64,000 nucleotides of DNA from Massilia sp. TS11 (GTDB lineage: Bacteria > Pseudomonadota > Gammaproteobacteria > Burkholderiales > Burkholderiaceae_D): assembly GCF_022012445.1 (NCBI RefSeq), contig NZ_JAKLTS010000010.1, positions 1-64,000 on the forward strand, written 5' to 3'. Under the pieces are notes generated by a model that saw only the letters and a list, made by a program, of their open reading frames with translations, did not search any database and was not told where the DNA came from. Position numbers and translations under genes: made by a program. Shown in pieces: positions 28,194 through 38,585 of this stretch; within the stretch, counting starts at the first letter, position 1; every line of letters starts with the position of its first letter.

Positions 28194-28649
28194 ATGCAAG
28201 ACTACCAACGCCCGCCCACCCTGCACCGCTATGGCCAGCGGGCCGATCTCGAACTGGCCCTGCGCGAGGGCCAGTTCCGCCTGGTGCCGCACGGCCCCTG
28301 CCTGAGCCTGAGCTTTTCCAGCGCCTGGGACCAGCGCCTGTTCGACGTGCTGGCCCCGGCCGACTGCTGCCTGGTGATCCATCACACCGAAGCCTTCGGC
28401 GAGCGCCTGCACCGCGCCGTGCAGCAGCTGCTGCCGGCCTGGGCCGGCATCGACGGCGCCATCGACTACGCCGGCCGCTCGCCGCTCGGCCCGATCTTCT
28501 GCAAGGACCCGGCCCAGAAAATCCTCAAGGAATGGATGTTCGCCTGGCGCCCGACCACGCCGGGTACCAGCCTGCATCCGGTCACCGTGCGCATGGGTAA
28601 TCTCGAAGCCTTCGCCGAGCTGCGCGCGCGCGACGCCTACCTGGCCTGA
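28194..28649 (+). CDS. Conserved-looking hypothetical protein
   Basis: A 151-residue soluble protein that I do not recognise. It has no signal peptide or membrane segment. Composition is balanced, codon use is like its neighbours, and it starts 7 bp after the DUF2721 gene, which supports it being real. Visible features are two Cys in APADCCLVIH, a His pair and the late segment KEWMFAWRPTTPG. Its stop overlaps the SRPBCC gene by 13 bp tail to tail. Confidence 0.7.
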   Translation: MQDYQRPPTLHRYGQRADLELALREGQFRLVPHGPCLSLSFSSAWDQRLFDVLAPADCCLVIHHTEAFGERLHRAVQQLLPAWAGIDGAIDYAGRSPLGPIFCKDPAQKILKEWMFAWRPTTPGTSLHPVTVRMGNLEAFAELRARDAYLA

Positions 28650-29179
28650 AGCTCGCCCTCGAGGCGGGCGCGCACGGCCTGCAGCATGCGTTCGATGTCG
28701 GCGCGCACGATGGTGTTGCCGAGCAGGCGAGGAATCGAGAAATTCGGCGCCAGCCGGCCGCTGTAGCGGATGCGGGTGCCGCCCTCGGGGGCCAGATCGA
28801 ATTCCCAGCGGCAGTTGTAGTGGCGCATATCGCCGCCGGCCAGGCTGATGTCGATGCTGCTGATCGGGGTTTCGCGCACGTCCACGAACAGGTGGATGTC
28901 GCGCGCGAAGAACAGCCAGCTGGCTGTGCCAAATTGTTCAAGCCGCACGTGATGGCCGTCGCGCGCGAGGATGCGCGCCCGGCGCAGATCGGGCACGAAC
29001 TCGGGCATGCGCTCGTAGTCGGTCAGCACGCGCCAGACCGTGAACGGGTCGGCACGCACGGTGAGCGAGGCCTGGATGCTGAACAGCTCGTCCTGGCGCG
29101 CGACCTGGACCGCAATGGGTCCAGCCCGCGCGCTCAGGGCCCAGCACAGCAAGAGGCCGAGTAGGCAGGCGCGCAACAT
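28637..29179 (-). CDS. Exported SRPBCC/START-like protein
   Basis: A 180-residue protein with a signal peptide (residues 1-20, LRACLLGLLLCWALSARA). The mature part is a polyketide-cyclase/START-like lipid-binding fold: VRADPFTVWRVLTDYERMPE at its start and a C-terminal helix IVRADIERMLQAVRARLEGE. It could bind a hydrophobic ligand in the periplasm; the ligand is unknown. The start at 29179 begins the signal peptide; ATG 29203 would add 8 residues. Single gene between convergent and same-strand neighbours. Confidence 0.8.
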   Translation of the reverse strand: MLRACLLGLLLCWALSARAGPIAVQVARQDELFSIQASLTVRADPFTVWRVLTDYERMPEFVPDLRRARILARDGHHVRLEQFGTASWLFFARDIHLFVDVRETPISSIDISLAGGDMRHYNCRWEFDLAPEGGTRIRYSGRLAPNFSIPRLLGNTIVRADIERMLQAVRARLEGELQAR

Positions 29180-29227
29180 GCGCCCTAGGCTAGTGCAAAA
29201 CACTGCCTAAGGGCAAGTACGCACGCT

Positions 29228-30601
29228 TCAGTTCAAGAAGCCGAGGTCGGTGACCGGGAAATTCCCCAGCTCATTCTTGAACACCTGGTTGGCCAGGGTG
29301 TCGGGATCGGCCCCGAACCATTTGCCGATGGTGGCCCCGAACTGCTGGTTGGAGATCTGCGGAATCCAGGCGCCGCGCCCGGTGGCGTCGTCCTGCCCGC
29401 CGAGCGTGAAGTCGGGGAAGGCGCCGTACAGGCCGCCCTTGACGGCGCCGCTGATGACCAGGTGGTGGTTGCCCCAGGCATGGTCGGTGCCGCCCGAGTT
29501 CGGCATGAGCGTGCGGCCGAAGTCCGACATCGTGAACGTCGTCACGTTCTGCAGCGCACCGATCTCGGCCATCGCCAGCTGGAAGGCCGCCACCGCCGCC
29601 GACACCTGGCGCAGCATGTCGAACTGCTGGTAGGCCTGGCCGCCGTGGGTGTCGAAGCCGCCCTGGGAGACGAAGAACACCTGGCGCCCCGGACCCTGGG
29701 TCTGGCGCAGCTTGATCAGCTGGGCCACGGTGCGCAGCTGCACGCCGATCGATGTACCGGGGAAGGGGGTCGAGAGCGCGCCGCCGCTATTGGCCGCGGC
29801 CAGGTCGGTGACCAGGTCCATGCCCTGCAGCAGGGCCTTGTTGGCGGTGTCCGCGATCAGGTTCGGATGGTTGGCGCTGAGGATGGCGCGCAGGGCATCC
29901 TGGCGCGCCTTGGCTTCCGAGGCCGGCCAGAAGTTCATGCCCGCCAGGCTCAGCTGGCCGCTCTGGGGCAGCTGGTTGCCGTGCGTGGTCTTGCCTTCGA
30001 TGAAGAGGCCGCCCGTGCCGAGGGCCACGGCATCGAGGTGGCCGCCGGTGCCGAGCGCATCGACCAGGCGCCCGCCCCAGCCGCTGGCGGCGCCGGCCGG
30101 GCTGCCGGCCTGGTTCTGCAGGGTCTGGTCGGGGTGGGAGAACAGCTGCGGCGGCACCGCCACGCCGGCCACATACTGGGCCTTGGTCAACGGCTGGGTC
30201 AGGCTGCCCATGTTCAGCACGCAGGCCACCTGGCCCTGGCCGTAGAGGGCGTCGATCTCGGGCATGCCGTAGTGGAAGGCGAACGGCTGGTTGACCGGAT
30301 TGGCCACGGCCTGGGTCGTGGCCGAGCGGCCCGGGCACAGGGTGTTGGCCGCAGTCGACAGGGCCAGGCCGGCGCTGCCGCGGATCTGCTGGTATTTCGG
30401 ATAGCGCACGCCGTCGAGCGGCACGATCATATTATTGCCATCGTTACCGCCGAACATATACAGGCAGACCAGGGCCTTGTAGTCGCTGACGGCGGCCTGG
30501 GCCGGACGGGCCCCGAGCAGGCCGATGGCCGAGAGAGTGCTGAGCATGCCAGCCTGGGCCGACAGTTTGAGAAAACCGCGGCGCGAATGCGAAGTCGTCA
30601 T
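29228..30601 (-). CDS. DUF1501 protein with Tat signal (pair 1)
   Basis: A 457-residue exported protein. The twin-arginine motif SRRGFLK (6-12) followed by a hydrophobic core to about residue 36 indicates Tat export, so it folds before export, possibly with a cofactor or metal. The DUF1501 body includes ALVCLYMFGGNDGNNMIVPL, GGFDTH and the late TMSDFGRTLMPN ... DHAWGNHH. From memory the family is placed near alkaline-phosphatase-like hydrolases. It follows DUF1800 by 21 bp. A second copy of this gene pair is at 47.4-50.5 kb. Confidence 0.9.
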   Translation of the reverse strand: MTTSHSRRGFLKLSAQAGMLSTLSAIGLLGARPAQAAVSDYKALVCLYMFGGNDGNNMIVPLDGVRYPKYQQIRGSAGLALSTAANTLCPGRSATTQAVANPVNQPFAFHYGMPEIDALYGQGQVACVLNMGSLTQPLTKAQYVAGVAVPPQLFSHPDQTLQNQAGSPAGAASGWGGRLVDALGTGGHLDAVALGTGGLFIEGKTTHGNQLPQSGQLSLAGMNFWPASEAKARQDALRAILSANHPNLIADTANKALLQGMDLVTDLAAANSGGALSTPFPGTSIGVQLRTVAQLIKLRQTQGPGRQVFFVSQGGFDTHGGQAYQQFDMLRQVSAAVAAFQLAMAEIGALQNVTTFTMSDFGRTLMPNSGGTDHAWGNHHLVISGAVKGGLYGAFPDFTLGGQDDATGRGAWIPQISNQQFGATIGKWFGADPDTLANQVFKNELGNFPVTDLGFLN

Positions 30602-30622
30602 GGTGTGGATCCTTTCGATGTC

Positions 30623-32731
30623 TTATTGCTGCACCGCGAATTCGCCGGTGATCGCCGTCAGGTACAGGGCCGTGATGGCGCGCTGCTTGTTGTCGCTGCT
30701 GGCCAGGATGGCATTGCCGATCTGGCTGCGCGCCGTGGCCGACATGCGGCCCTGCAGCAGATTGGCGTCCACCATGTTCAGCAGGGCGGTCGGGTCGCCG
30801 GCCACGTTCACATACGGTGTAATGTCGAAAGCCACCATGCCGTTGTACTGGCCCGTGATGAAGTTGTAGAGGAAGTTGGCGCGGGCGATGGCCAGGCTGG
30901 GCGCATAGATCTGGAACTCCGGCCCGTGGTAGCCGGGGTTGCCAGGCAGGCGCGTCAGCGGCGAGTAGAAGTTGAACACGCTCGGCGAATTGGCGATCTT
31001 CTGACCCAGCAGGAAGTAGTCCCAGAACAGATTGGACGGATCGACGAGGGTCGCGTTCATCGCACGCATCAGGCTCAGCGAGTGCAGCATCGGGTCCTTC
31101 AGATGGCCCTGGCTGCCCGTGGTCTGCAGGGCTTCGGGGTCGGTCAAGATGGCGCGCAGGGTGTCGGCCAGATCGCCGCGACCGTGCGGGCCATTGGCGA
31201 ACACGTCGGCCACGCGCTGCACATAGGCCGGGCTCGGATTGCTGGTGGTGAAGGCGCGGATCAGGCGCGTGGCGATGAAGGGGGCCGTGTTCGGGTGGTT
31301 GAACAGCATGTTCATCACGGCGTCGAAGTCCGAGGTCGTGCTGCCGCCGCCGGCCAGGGTGTAGCCGTCGAGCAGGGTCTTGCTGCCCTTGTCATGGTAG
31401 TTGTCGCGCGGCTGCAGCGGACCGGTGAAGTTCTCCCAGTTGATGCCGGTGGCGCTCGGGCCCGTGTAAGTCCAGCCCGACAGGGCGCGCGAGAGATTGG
31501 CGATCGTGCTCTGGGTGTAGGTCGGGATGGTGTTGCCATAGCTGTCGAGCAGCGGCGTGCCATCGGTGTTCAGCTTGACCGTGCCGATCGTGAACAGCTG
31601 CATGACCTCGCGCGCATAGTTCTCGTTCGGGGCCGGCATCACACTATTGCCGAGGTCGAGATACTTGGCCATCGACGGGTTGAGCGACATCTCGCGCAGC
31701 AGATTATTGAAATTGCCGAAGGCGTGCTTGTCGAGCGTGACCAGCCAGGGGCGCATCTCATTGCCATACGGGTTCTTGTCGGCCGAGACGACGAACAGCT
31801 GCGAGAGCGCGAAGATCATGCGCTGGCGCAGCTGGTCCTTGCCATTGACCATATTCGTGAACCAGGCATTGCGCAGGGTGCTCAGGTCGGTGGTGTTGGC
31901 AATCGGGCTGGCCGGTACGTTCTGGATCTGATCGGTGATCCAGGCATCCACGCCCATCTGCTTGAGCTTGGCGATCTCGGCGGCCGTGGGGCCGAAGCTG
32001 GCCTTTTCGAGGAAGCGGGCGGCGGCCACGGTCTGGGCGTCCTGGGCCGGCTGCGGGCCGATCACGACCGGGGTCGGGGTCGGCGCCGGGCTCGGGCTTG
32101 GCGACGGGGACGGCGAGGGGCTCGGAGTCGGCGTGGGGCTCGTGCAGGTGCCGGTCTTCACGCTGTAGTTTTCGGCGCTGGTGCCGATCACCGGGCTGAC
32201 CACCTTGATCGACAGGGTGCCGTTCGAGATGCCGGTCACATACTTGGCCTGCAGCTGGGTCGGCGAGACATAGGTCGTCGTCACCGGGGCGTTGCGGATG
32301 TAGACGAGCTGATCGGGCGCGTAGCGGGTGCCGGTCAGGGTCAGCGTGAATTCGCTGCCGCAGGGCACCAGGGTCGGCGTGATCGAGGCGATCGTCGGGG
32401 CGGCCGGCTTGAGCGTCAGCACCGTGCTGCCCGTGATGCTGGGGTCGCTCAGCGAGGTGGCCGTGATCGTCACCTGCTGATTCGGCGGCATCACCGTCGG
32501 GGCCACGTACAGCCCGTTCTGGTTGTTGATGCTGCCCACTGTGCTGTTGCCACCCACGATACCGTTGACGGCCAGCTTCATCATCTGGCTCTTGCCGTCC
32601 ACCTTGGTGACAAACCACACATTACTGCCCAACTCGTACGGCGCGCTGCCCGAGAACTGGATGGTGACGGTCGCGGCGAATGCCGGTTGCGCCAAAGCCA
32701 GCCAGACCAGACTAGTCGGTAAAGCTTTCAT
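30623..32731 (-). CDS. DUF1800 protein with N-terminal Ig-like domains (pair 1)
   Basis: A 702-residue exported protein. Residues 1-19 form a signal peptide (LPTSLVWLALAQPAFA). Residues about 20-210 are beta-rich, with an IPT/TIG-like segment starting PTIASITPTLVPCGSEF. A low-complexity linker of Ser/Thr-Pro repeats (about 215-240) precedes the DUF1800 domain, which starts AARFLEKASFGPTAAEIAKL and contains NENYAREVMQLFTIG. The start at 32731 fits the signal peptide. It sits first in a two-gene unit with the DUF1501 gene. Confidence 0.88.
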   Translation of the reverse strand: MKALPTSLVWLALAQPAFAATVTIQFSGSAPYELGSNVWFVTKVDGKSQMMKLAVNGIVGGNSTVGSINNQNGLYVAPTVMPPNQQVTITATSLSDPSITGSTVLTLKPAAPTIASITPTLVPCGSEFTLTLTGTRYAPDQLVYIRNAPVTTTYVSPTQLQAKYVTGISNGTLSIKVVSPVIGTSAENYSVKTGTCTSPTPTPSPSPSPSPSPSPAPTPTPVVIGPQPAQDAQTVAAARFLEKASFGPTAAEIAKLKQMGVDAWITDQIQNVPASPIANTTDLSTLRNAWFTNMVNGKDQLRQRMIFALSQLFVVSADKNPYGNEMRPWLVTLDKHAFGNFNNLLREMSLNPSMAKYLDLGNSVMPAPNENYAREVMQLFTIGTVKLNTDGTPLLDSYGNTIPTYTQSTIANLSRALSGWTYTGPSATGINWENFTGPLQPRDNYHDKGSKTLLDGYTLAGGGSTTSDFDAVMNMLFNHPNTAPFIATRLIRAFTTSNPSPAYVQRVADVFANGPHGRGDLADTLRAILTDPEALQTTGSQGHLKDPMLHSLSLMRAMNATLVDPSNLFWDYFLLGQKIANSPSVFNFYSPLTRLPGNPGYHGPEFQIYAPSLAIARANFLYNFITGQYNGMVAFDITPYVNVAGDPTALLNMVDANLLQGRMSATARSQIGNAILASSDNKQRAITALYLTAITGEFAVQQ

Positions 32732-32943
32732 AGGATTCTCCCTTTTTATAGAAATTGCGGAGAACCCCCAGCGCAAAAGCCGTGCCATGCGGTTTTGGGC
32801 GGAAATGGCTGACGGAATTTGTCGATCTGACGAAAATTATCATTAAAATAATCTTAAGGCGCAGAATGTCAGCATTTAATCTGCATACGATTAGAATCAA
32901 AGCACTAGTCAACTCGGGTTCTAATGCGCTGTTGCTTTCATAA

Positions 32944-34983
<2,040 letters not shown>

Positions 34984-34994
34984 AACTTACCTGC

Positions 34995-35023
34995 CAAACA
35001 AATCGGGGTCAGACCCCATTTTT
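34995..35023. repeat. Palindromic GGGGTCAGACCCC repeat, copy 2 (single unit)
   Basis: One unit of the repeat, CAAATCGGGGTCAGACCCCA flanked by AAA/TTTTT, in the 50-bp gap between the convergent fadH and KAS III-like genes. The core GGGGTC-A-GACCCC followed by ATTTTT could act as a weak terminator for fadH. Unlike copies 1, 3 and 4 it has no inverted partner. Confidence 0.75.
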
Positions 35024-35033
35024 CTGCCGAGAC

Positions 35034-36155
35034 TTATTTCTTGCGGACGACGACGCAGCCGATCGAGTAGCCGGCGCCGAAGCTGCAGATCACGCCGTGG
35101 CTGCCGCTGGCCATGTCGGCCTGGTGCTTGTGGAAGGCGATGATCGAACCGGCGCTGCTGGTGTTGGCATAGGTGTCGAGAATCACCGGCGCTTCGCCGG
35201 CCTCGGCGTCGCGGCCGAGCAGCATGCGCGCGATCAGCTGGTTCATGTTGAGGTTGGCCTGGTGCAGCCAGAAGCGGCGGATCGCGCCGATCTCGAGCCC
35301 GGCCTTGCCGACCGTGTCCTTGATCATCTCGGCCGCCATCGGGCAGACCTCCTTGAACACCTTGCGGCCCTGCTGGCGGAACAGCTTGTCGGGCTGGCCG
35401 ATGCCGCTCTCGTCGAAGCGGTTCATGAAGCCGAAGTTGTTGCGGATATTGTTGGAGAACTTGGTCTTCAGGCGCGTCTCCAGCACTTCCCATTGCTGGG
35501 CGCTGGTGGCGCTGTCGCCGGCTTCGAGGATGATGGCCGTGCAGGCGTCGCCGAAGATGAAGTGGCTGTCGCGGTCGCGGAAATTCAGGTGGCCGCTGGT
35601 GATCTCGGGGTTGAGCACGAGCACGGCGCGCGCCTGGCCGCTCTGGATCGCGGCCACCGCCGTCTGGATGCCGAAAGTGGCCGAGGAGCAGGCCACGTTC
35701 ATGTCGAAGCCGTAGCCGTCGATGCCGAGCGCTTCCTGCACCTCGACCGCCATGGCCGGGTAGGCGCGCTGCATGTTCGAACAGGCGACCAGCACCATGT
35801 CGATGTCGGCCCCGCTCTTGTTGGCGGTGGCCATGGCCTCGCGCGCGGCGGCCACGCAGATCTCGGCCTGCAGCGACAGGGTCTCGTCGCTGCGCTCGGG
35901 GATGCGCGGGGTCATGCGGGTGGGGTCGAGGATGCCGCTCTTTTCCATCACATAGCGCGACTTGATGCCGGATGCCTTCTCGATGAAGGCTTCGCTCGAG
36001 GGTTCGAGGGCGCTGCAGGTGCCGGCCGCGATCTCAGCCGCATGTTCGGCGTTGTAGAGTTCGACGTAGGCGTTGAAGGCGGTGACCAGCTCGGCGTTGG
36101 AAATCGACTGGGCGGGGGTAAACAGCCCGGTGCCGCTGATGACGACAGATTGCAT
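35034..36155 (-). CDS. Beta-ketoacyl-ACP synthase III family protein
   Basis: A 373-residue thiolase-fold condensing enzyme related to FabH. The catalytic triad is visible as Cys in NVACSSATFG, His in WLHQANLNM and Asn in YANTSSAGS. It is about 50 residues longer than standard FabH (about 320 aa), with an N-terminal insert, so it belongs to the longer FabH2-like group whose substrates are often acyl-CoA. Start ATG 36155 (QSVVISGTGLFTP); a frame extension of 12 residues upstream lacks homology. No fatty-acid operon is adjacent, but fadH is. Confidence 0.85.
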   Translation of the reverse strand: MQSVVISGTGLFTPAQSISNAELVTAFNAYVELYNAEHAAEIAAGTCSALEPSSEAFIEKASGIKSRYVMEKSGILDPTRMTPRIPERSDETLSLQAEICVAAAREAMATANKSGADIDMVLVACSNMQRAYPAMAVEVQEALGIDGYGFDMNVACSSATFGIQTAVAAIQSGQARAVLVLNPEITSGHLNFRDRDSHFIFGDACTAIILEAGDSATSAQQWEVLETRLKTKFSNNIRNNFGFMNRFDESGIGQPDKLFRQQGRKVFKEVCPMAAEMIKDTVGKAGLEIGAIRRFWLHQANLNMNQLIARMLLGRDAEAGEAPVILDTYANTSSAGSIIAFHKHQADMASGSHGVICSFGAGYSIGCVVVRKK

Positions 36156-36224
36156 TGTTATTCTCTCTGGGGGGGGGGTAAGTCCGGCCAATTGTACACA
36201 ATGGCCCGTCTTCTGCCGTGAATT

Positions 36225-37640
36225 TTAGGGGTGGCGCTCTAGCTGGCCGTAGCGTGCCGCGACCGATCTGGACAGCTGCACGGACTGGCCCTTGAGGTGG
36301 CGCAGGGCCTGCTGCAGCTGGAAGTCGGCGGCGCTGCCGTAGTCGACCGGCTTGCGCGCGGCCGCCAGGCGCGCGGCGGCGGCCAGCTCGGCTGCGCTGC
36401 GCGCGGGCGCCGGCTCGGCCCCGCCCTCGCCGCGCAGATGGCGTTCGAGGTCGGCTTCGCGCAGGCGCAGGTCGTTGAGGTCGCCATCGGGCCATTCATC
36501 GACGGCGAAATCGGGAATGATGCCCTTGGCCTGGATCGCGCGCCCGCTCGGCGTGTAGTAGCGTGCCGTGGTCAGCTTGACGGCGGTGTCCTTGAGCAGC
36601 GGGCGGATGGTCTGGACCGAGCCCTTGCCGAAGGTCTGGCTGCCGAGGATGGCGGCGCGTTTGTAGTCCTGCAGGGCGCCGGCCACGATTTCGGAGGCCG
36701 AGGCGGTGCCGCCATTGACCAGCACCACCAGCGGCAGATCCTTGACGGCGGCCGGCAGGCGCGCCAGCGCGTCCTCGCCGCGCAGCGAGTAAAACTCCGG
36801 CCGGCTGTAGAAGGTCTGCTTGGCCTCGGCCAGCTGGCCATTGGTCGCGACGATTTCGACATCGCGCGGCAGGAAGGCCGCAGCCACGCCGATGGCACCC
36901 TGCACGAGGCCGCCGGGGTCGTTGCGCAGATCGAGCACGAGGCCTTTCAGATCGGGGTTCTCGGCATACAGCTTGAGCATCTGTTTGACCAGGTCCTCGA
37001 GCGTCGGTTCCTGGAACTGGGCGATGCGCAGCCAGGCGTAGCCGGGTTCGACCATGCGCGCCTTGACGCTGCGCTGGTGGATCTCTTCGCGCATCACGCT
37101 GATGTCGAACGGCTGGGCCAGGCCGCTGCGCACGATGCTGAGCGCGACCTTGGTGCGCGGTTCGCCGCGCATGCGCTTGACGGTCTCGTCCAGGCCCAGA
37201 CCCTGCACCGACACCCCGTCCATGCGCGTGATCACATCGCCCGCGCGCAGGCCGGCGCGCTCGGCCGGCGAGCCTTCGATCGGAGCGATGATGCGCACAT
37301 AGCCGTCGTCGGTGCTGACGACTTCGATGCCGAGGCCGACAAAGCGGCCCTCGGTGCCTTCGCGCAGTTCGCGGTAGGCCTTCTGATCGAGATAGGCCGA
37401 ATGGGGATCGAGCGCCGCCACCATGCCGTTGATGGCCTCGGTCAGCAGCTTGCGGTCATCGACCGGCTCGACATAGTCCGACTTGATGAGGCCGTAGACA
37501 TCGGCCAGCTGGCGCAATTCTTCCAGCGGCAGGCCCTGCTCGACCGGTTTCTGGGCGAGCGCCGAGAACTGCATCGACGCAGCGATGCCAGCAAGGATGC
37601 CCAGACCAATGAGGGCGGCGTTGTTCCAGCGGGAGCCCAT
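36225..37640 (-). CDS. S41 family C-terminal processing peptidase
   Basis: A 471-residue periplasmic serine protease of the CtpA/Prc type. An N-terminal signal or anchor is at about 8-26. A PDZ domain (about 95-180, including GSPAERAGLRAGDVI) is followed by the protease domain with the catalytic Ser in GGTASASEI and Lys in SQTFGKGSV. It trims the C-termini of exported proteins. Start ATG 37640 fits the signal segment. A divergent promoter region separates it from the Spy-like gene. Confidence 0.92.
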   Translation of the reverse strand: MGSRWNNAALIGLGILAGIAASMQFSALAQKPVEQGLPLEELRQLADVYGLIKSDYVEPVDDRKLLTEAINGMVAALDPHSAYLDQKAYRELREGTEGRFVGLGIEVVSTDDGYVRIIAPIEGSPAERAGLRAGDVITRMDGVSVQGLGLDETVKRMRGEPRTKVALSIVRSGLAQPFDISVMREEIHQRSVKARMVEPGYAWLRIAQFQEPTLEDLVKQMLKLYAENPDLKGLVLDLRNDPGGLVQGAIGVAAAFLPRDVEIVATNGQLAEAKQTFYSRPEFYSLRGEDALARLPAAVKDLPLVVLVNGGTASASEIVAGALQDYKRAAILGSQTFGKGSVQTIRPLLKDTAVKLTTARYYTPSGRAIQAKGIIPDFAVDEWPDGDLNDLRLREADLERHLRGEGGAEPAPARSAAELAAAARLAAARKPVDYGSAADFQLQQALRHLKGQSVQLSRSVAARYGQLERHP

Positions 37641-37793
37641 GGGCGCCGAGTATAGACGGATTTCCTGTGAAGCGCTGTGAAGGCCGATGTGGCAATTGTT
37701 TGCAGCCGTTACCAATTGTAATAAAGCGCGCGGGGCCAAAAACCGAGGTATAGAGTGAACTTGTTTTTCTCTCTCCACAGTCAAAGTGGTCTT

Positions 37794-37822
37794 GCCCGCG
37801 GCCCCCTCCGCGGGCTTTTTTT
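37794..37822 (+). terminator. Intrinsic terminator just upstream of the Spy-like gene
   Basis: A perfect stem GCCCGCGG / CCGCGGGC with a 6-base loop is followed by seven T. It ends 11 bp before ATG 37834, inside the leader of that gene. It could end a short leader RNA or small RNA, or act as an attenuator. Confidence 0.75.
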
Positions 37823-37833
37823 GCCCAAAACAT

Positions 37834-38382
37834 ATGCACCTCCGATCGCTTGCCGCCTGCTTCGCCCTGAGTGCCGCGCTGTCCCTGCCGGCCGCTGCCG
37901 TCCCGCTGGCCGAGATGCGGGCCGAAGACCTGATGCTGCTGGCCGCCGATATCAAGACCCAGCTGCAGCTGAACGCCAACCAGACCACGCTGTGGCAGCA
38001 GACCGAGGCCAAGGCGCGCGCCATCCTGCGCGACCGGGCCAGCCGGCGCGAGGCCCTGCAGAGCCAGGCGCGCCAGATGCTGAGCACGCCGGCCAAGGTC
38101 GAGCTGCGCGAACTCGGCGCCCTGATGGACGCAGAGACCCAGGCCACGGCCAACGAGGAAAAGCAGCTGCGCGCCCTGTGGCTGACCGTCAATGACGCGC
38201 TCGACGACCGCCAGCGCCAACTGGTCGCCACCCAGGTGGTCGAGCAGATGCTGCGCGTGCTGCGCCCCGAGGCCGGGGCGCGCGAGCGCGGACCCGAAGG
38301 CGGCCAGACGCACCAGCGCGGCCCGAATGGCGGCGGCCGCCGCGGCGGCGGCATGCCGGGCGGCGCCGGTCCCAACGGCTAA
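37834..38382 (+). CDS. Periplasmic Spy/CpxP-like protein
   Basis: A 182-residue protein with a Sec signal peptide (residues 1-21, LAACFALSAALSLPAAA). The mature protein is helical, with IKTQLQLNANQTTLWQQ resembling the LTxxQ motif region of Spy/CpxP chaperones, and a Gly/Arg-rich disordered tail (GGGRRGGGMPGGAG). The motif is not exact, so the family call is tentative. The intrinsic terminator directly upstream suggests regulated read-through. Confidence 0.65.
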   Translation: MHLRSLAACFALSAALSLPAAAVPLAEMRAEDLMLLAADIKTQLQLNANQTTLWQQTEAKARAILRDRASRREALQSQARQMLSTPAKVELRELGALMDAETQATANEEKQLRALWLTVNDALDDRQRQLVATQVVEQMLRVLRPEAGARERGPEGGQTHQRGPNGGGRRGGGMPGGAGPNG

Positions 38383-38407
38383 GTCCCGTCTCTTGCTCTC
38401 GCGCACC

Positions 38408-38449
38408 AGCGCGCTGTCTGCCGTCAGGCGGGCGGCGCGCTATTTTTTT
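38408..38449 (+). terminator. Terminator after the Spy-like gene
   Basis: AGCGCGC pairs with GCGCGCT, enclosing a smaller GCC/GGC hairpin, and is followed by ATTTTTTT. It lies 26 bp after the stop codon and separates the gene from the M13 peptidase genes. Confidence 0.8.
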
Positions 38450-38585
38450 CATACATACGTGTTGTACAAATTTAACCCGGCCCTGCATTTGCCTGCGGGC
38501 GCGAGTAAGATGCTGGCCGAGGCGTGCAGACGGGCGATCTGCGACACGCGCCGCCCATCCGATTGAATTGAACGAGGAGAGAGAA

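Noticed and set aside
29462-32722. A 1086-codon open frame on the + strand opposite the DUF1501/DUF1800 genes
   Set aside because: It is an antisense shadow of high-GC coding sequence, rich in Ala, Arg, Gly and His with no domain, while the minus strand encodes two clear exported proteins.
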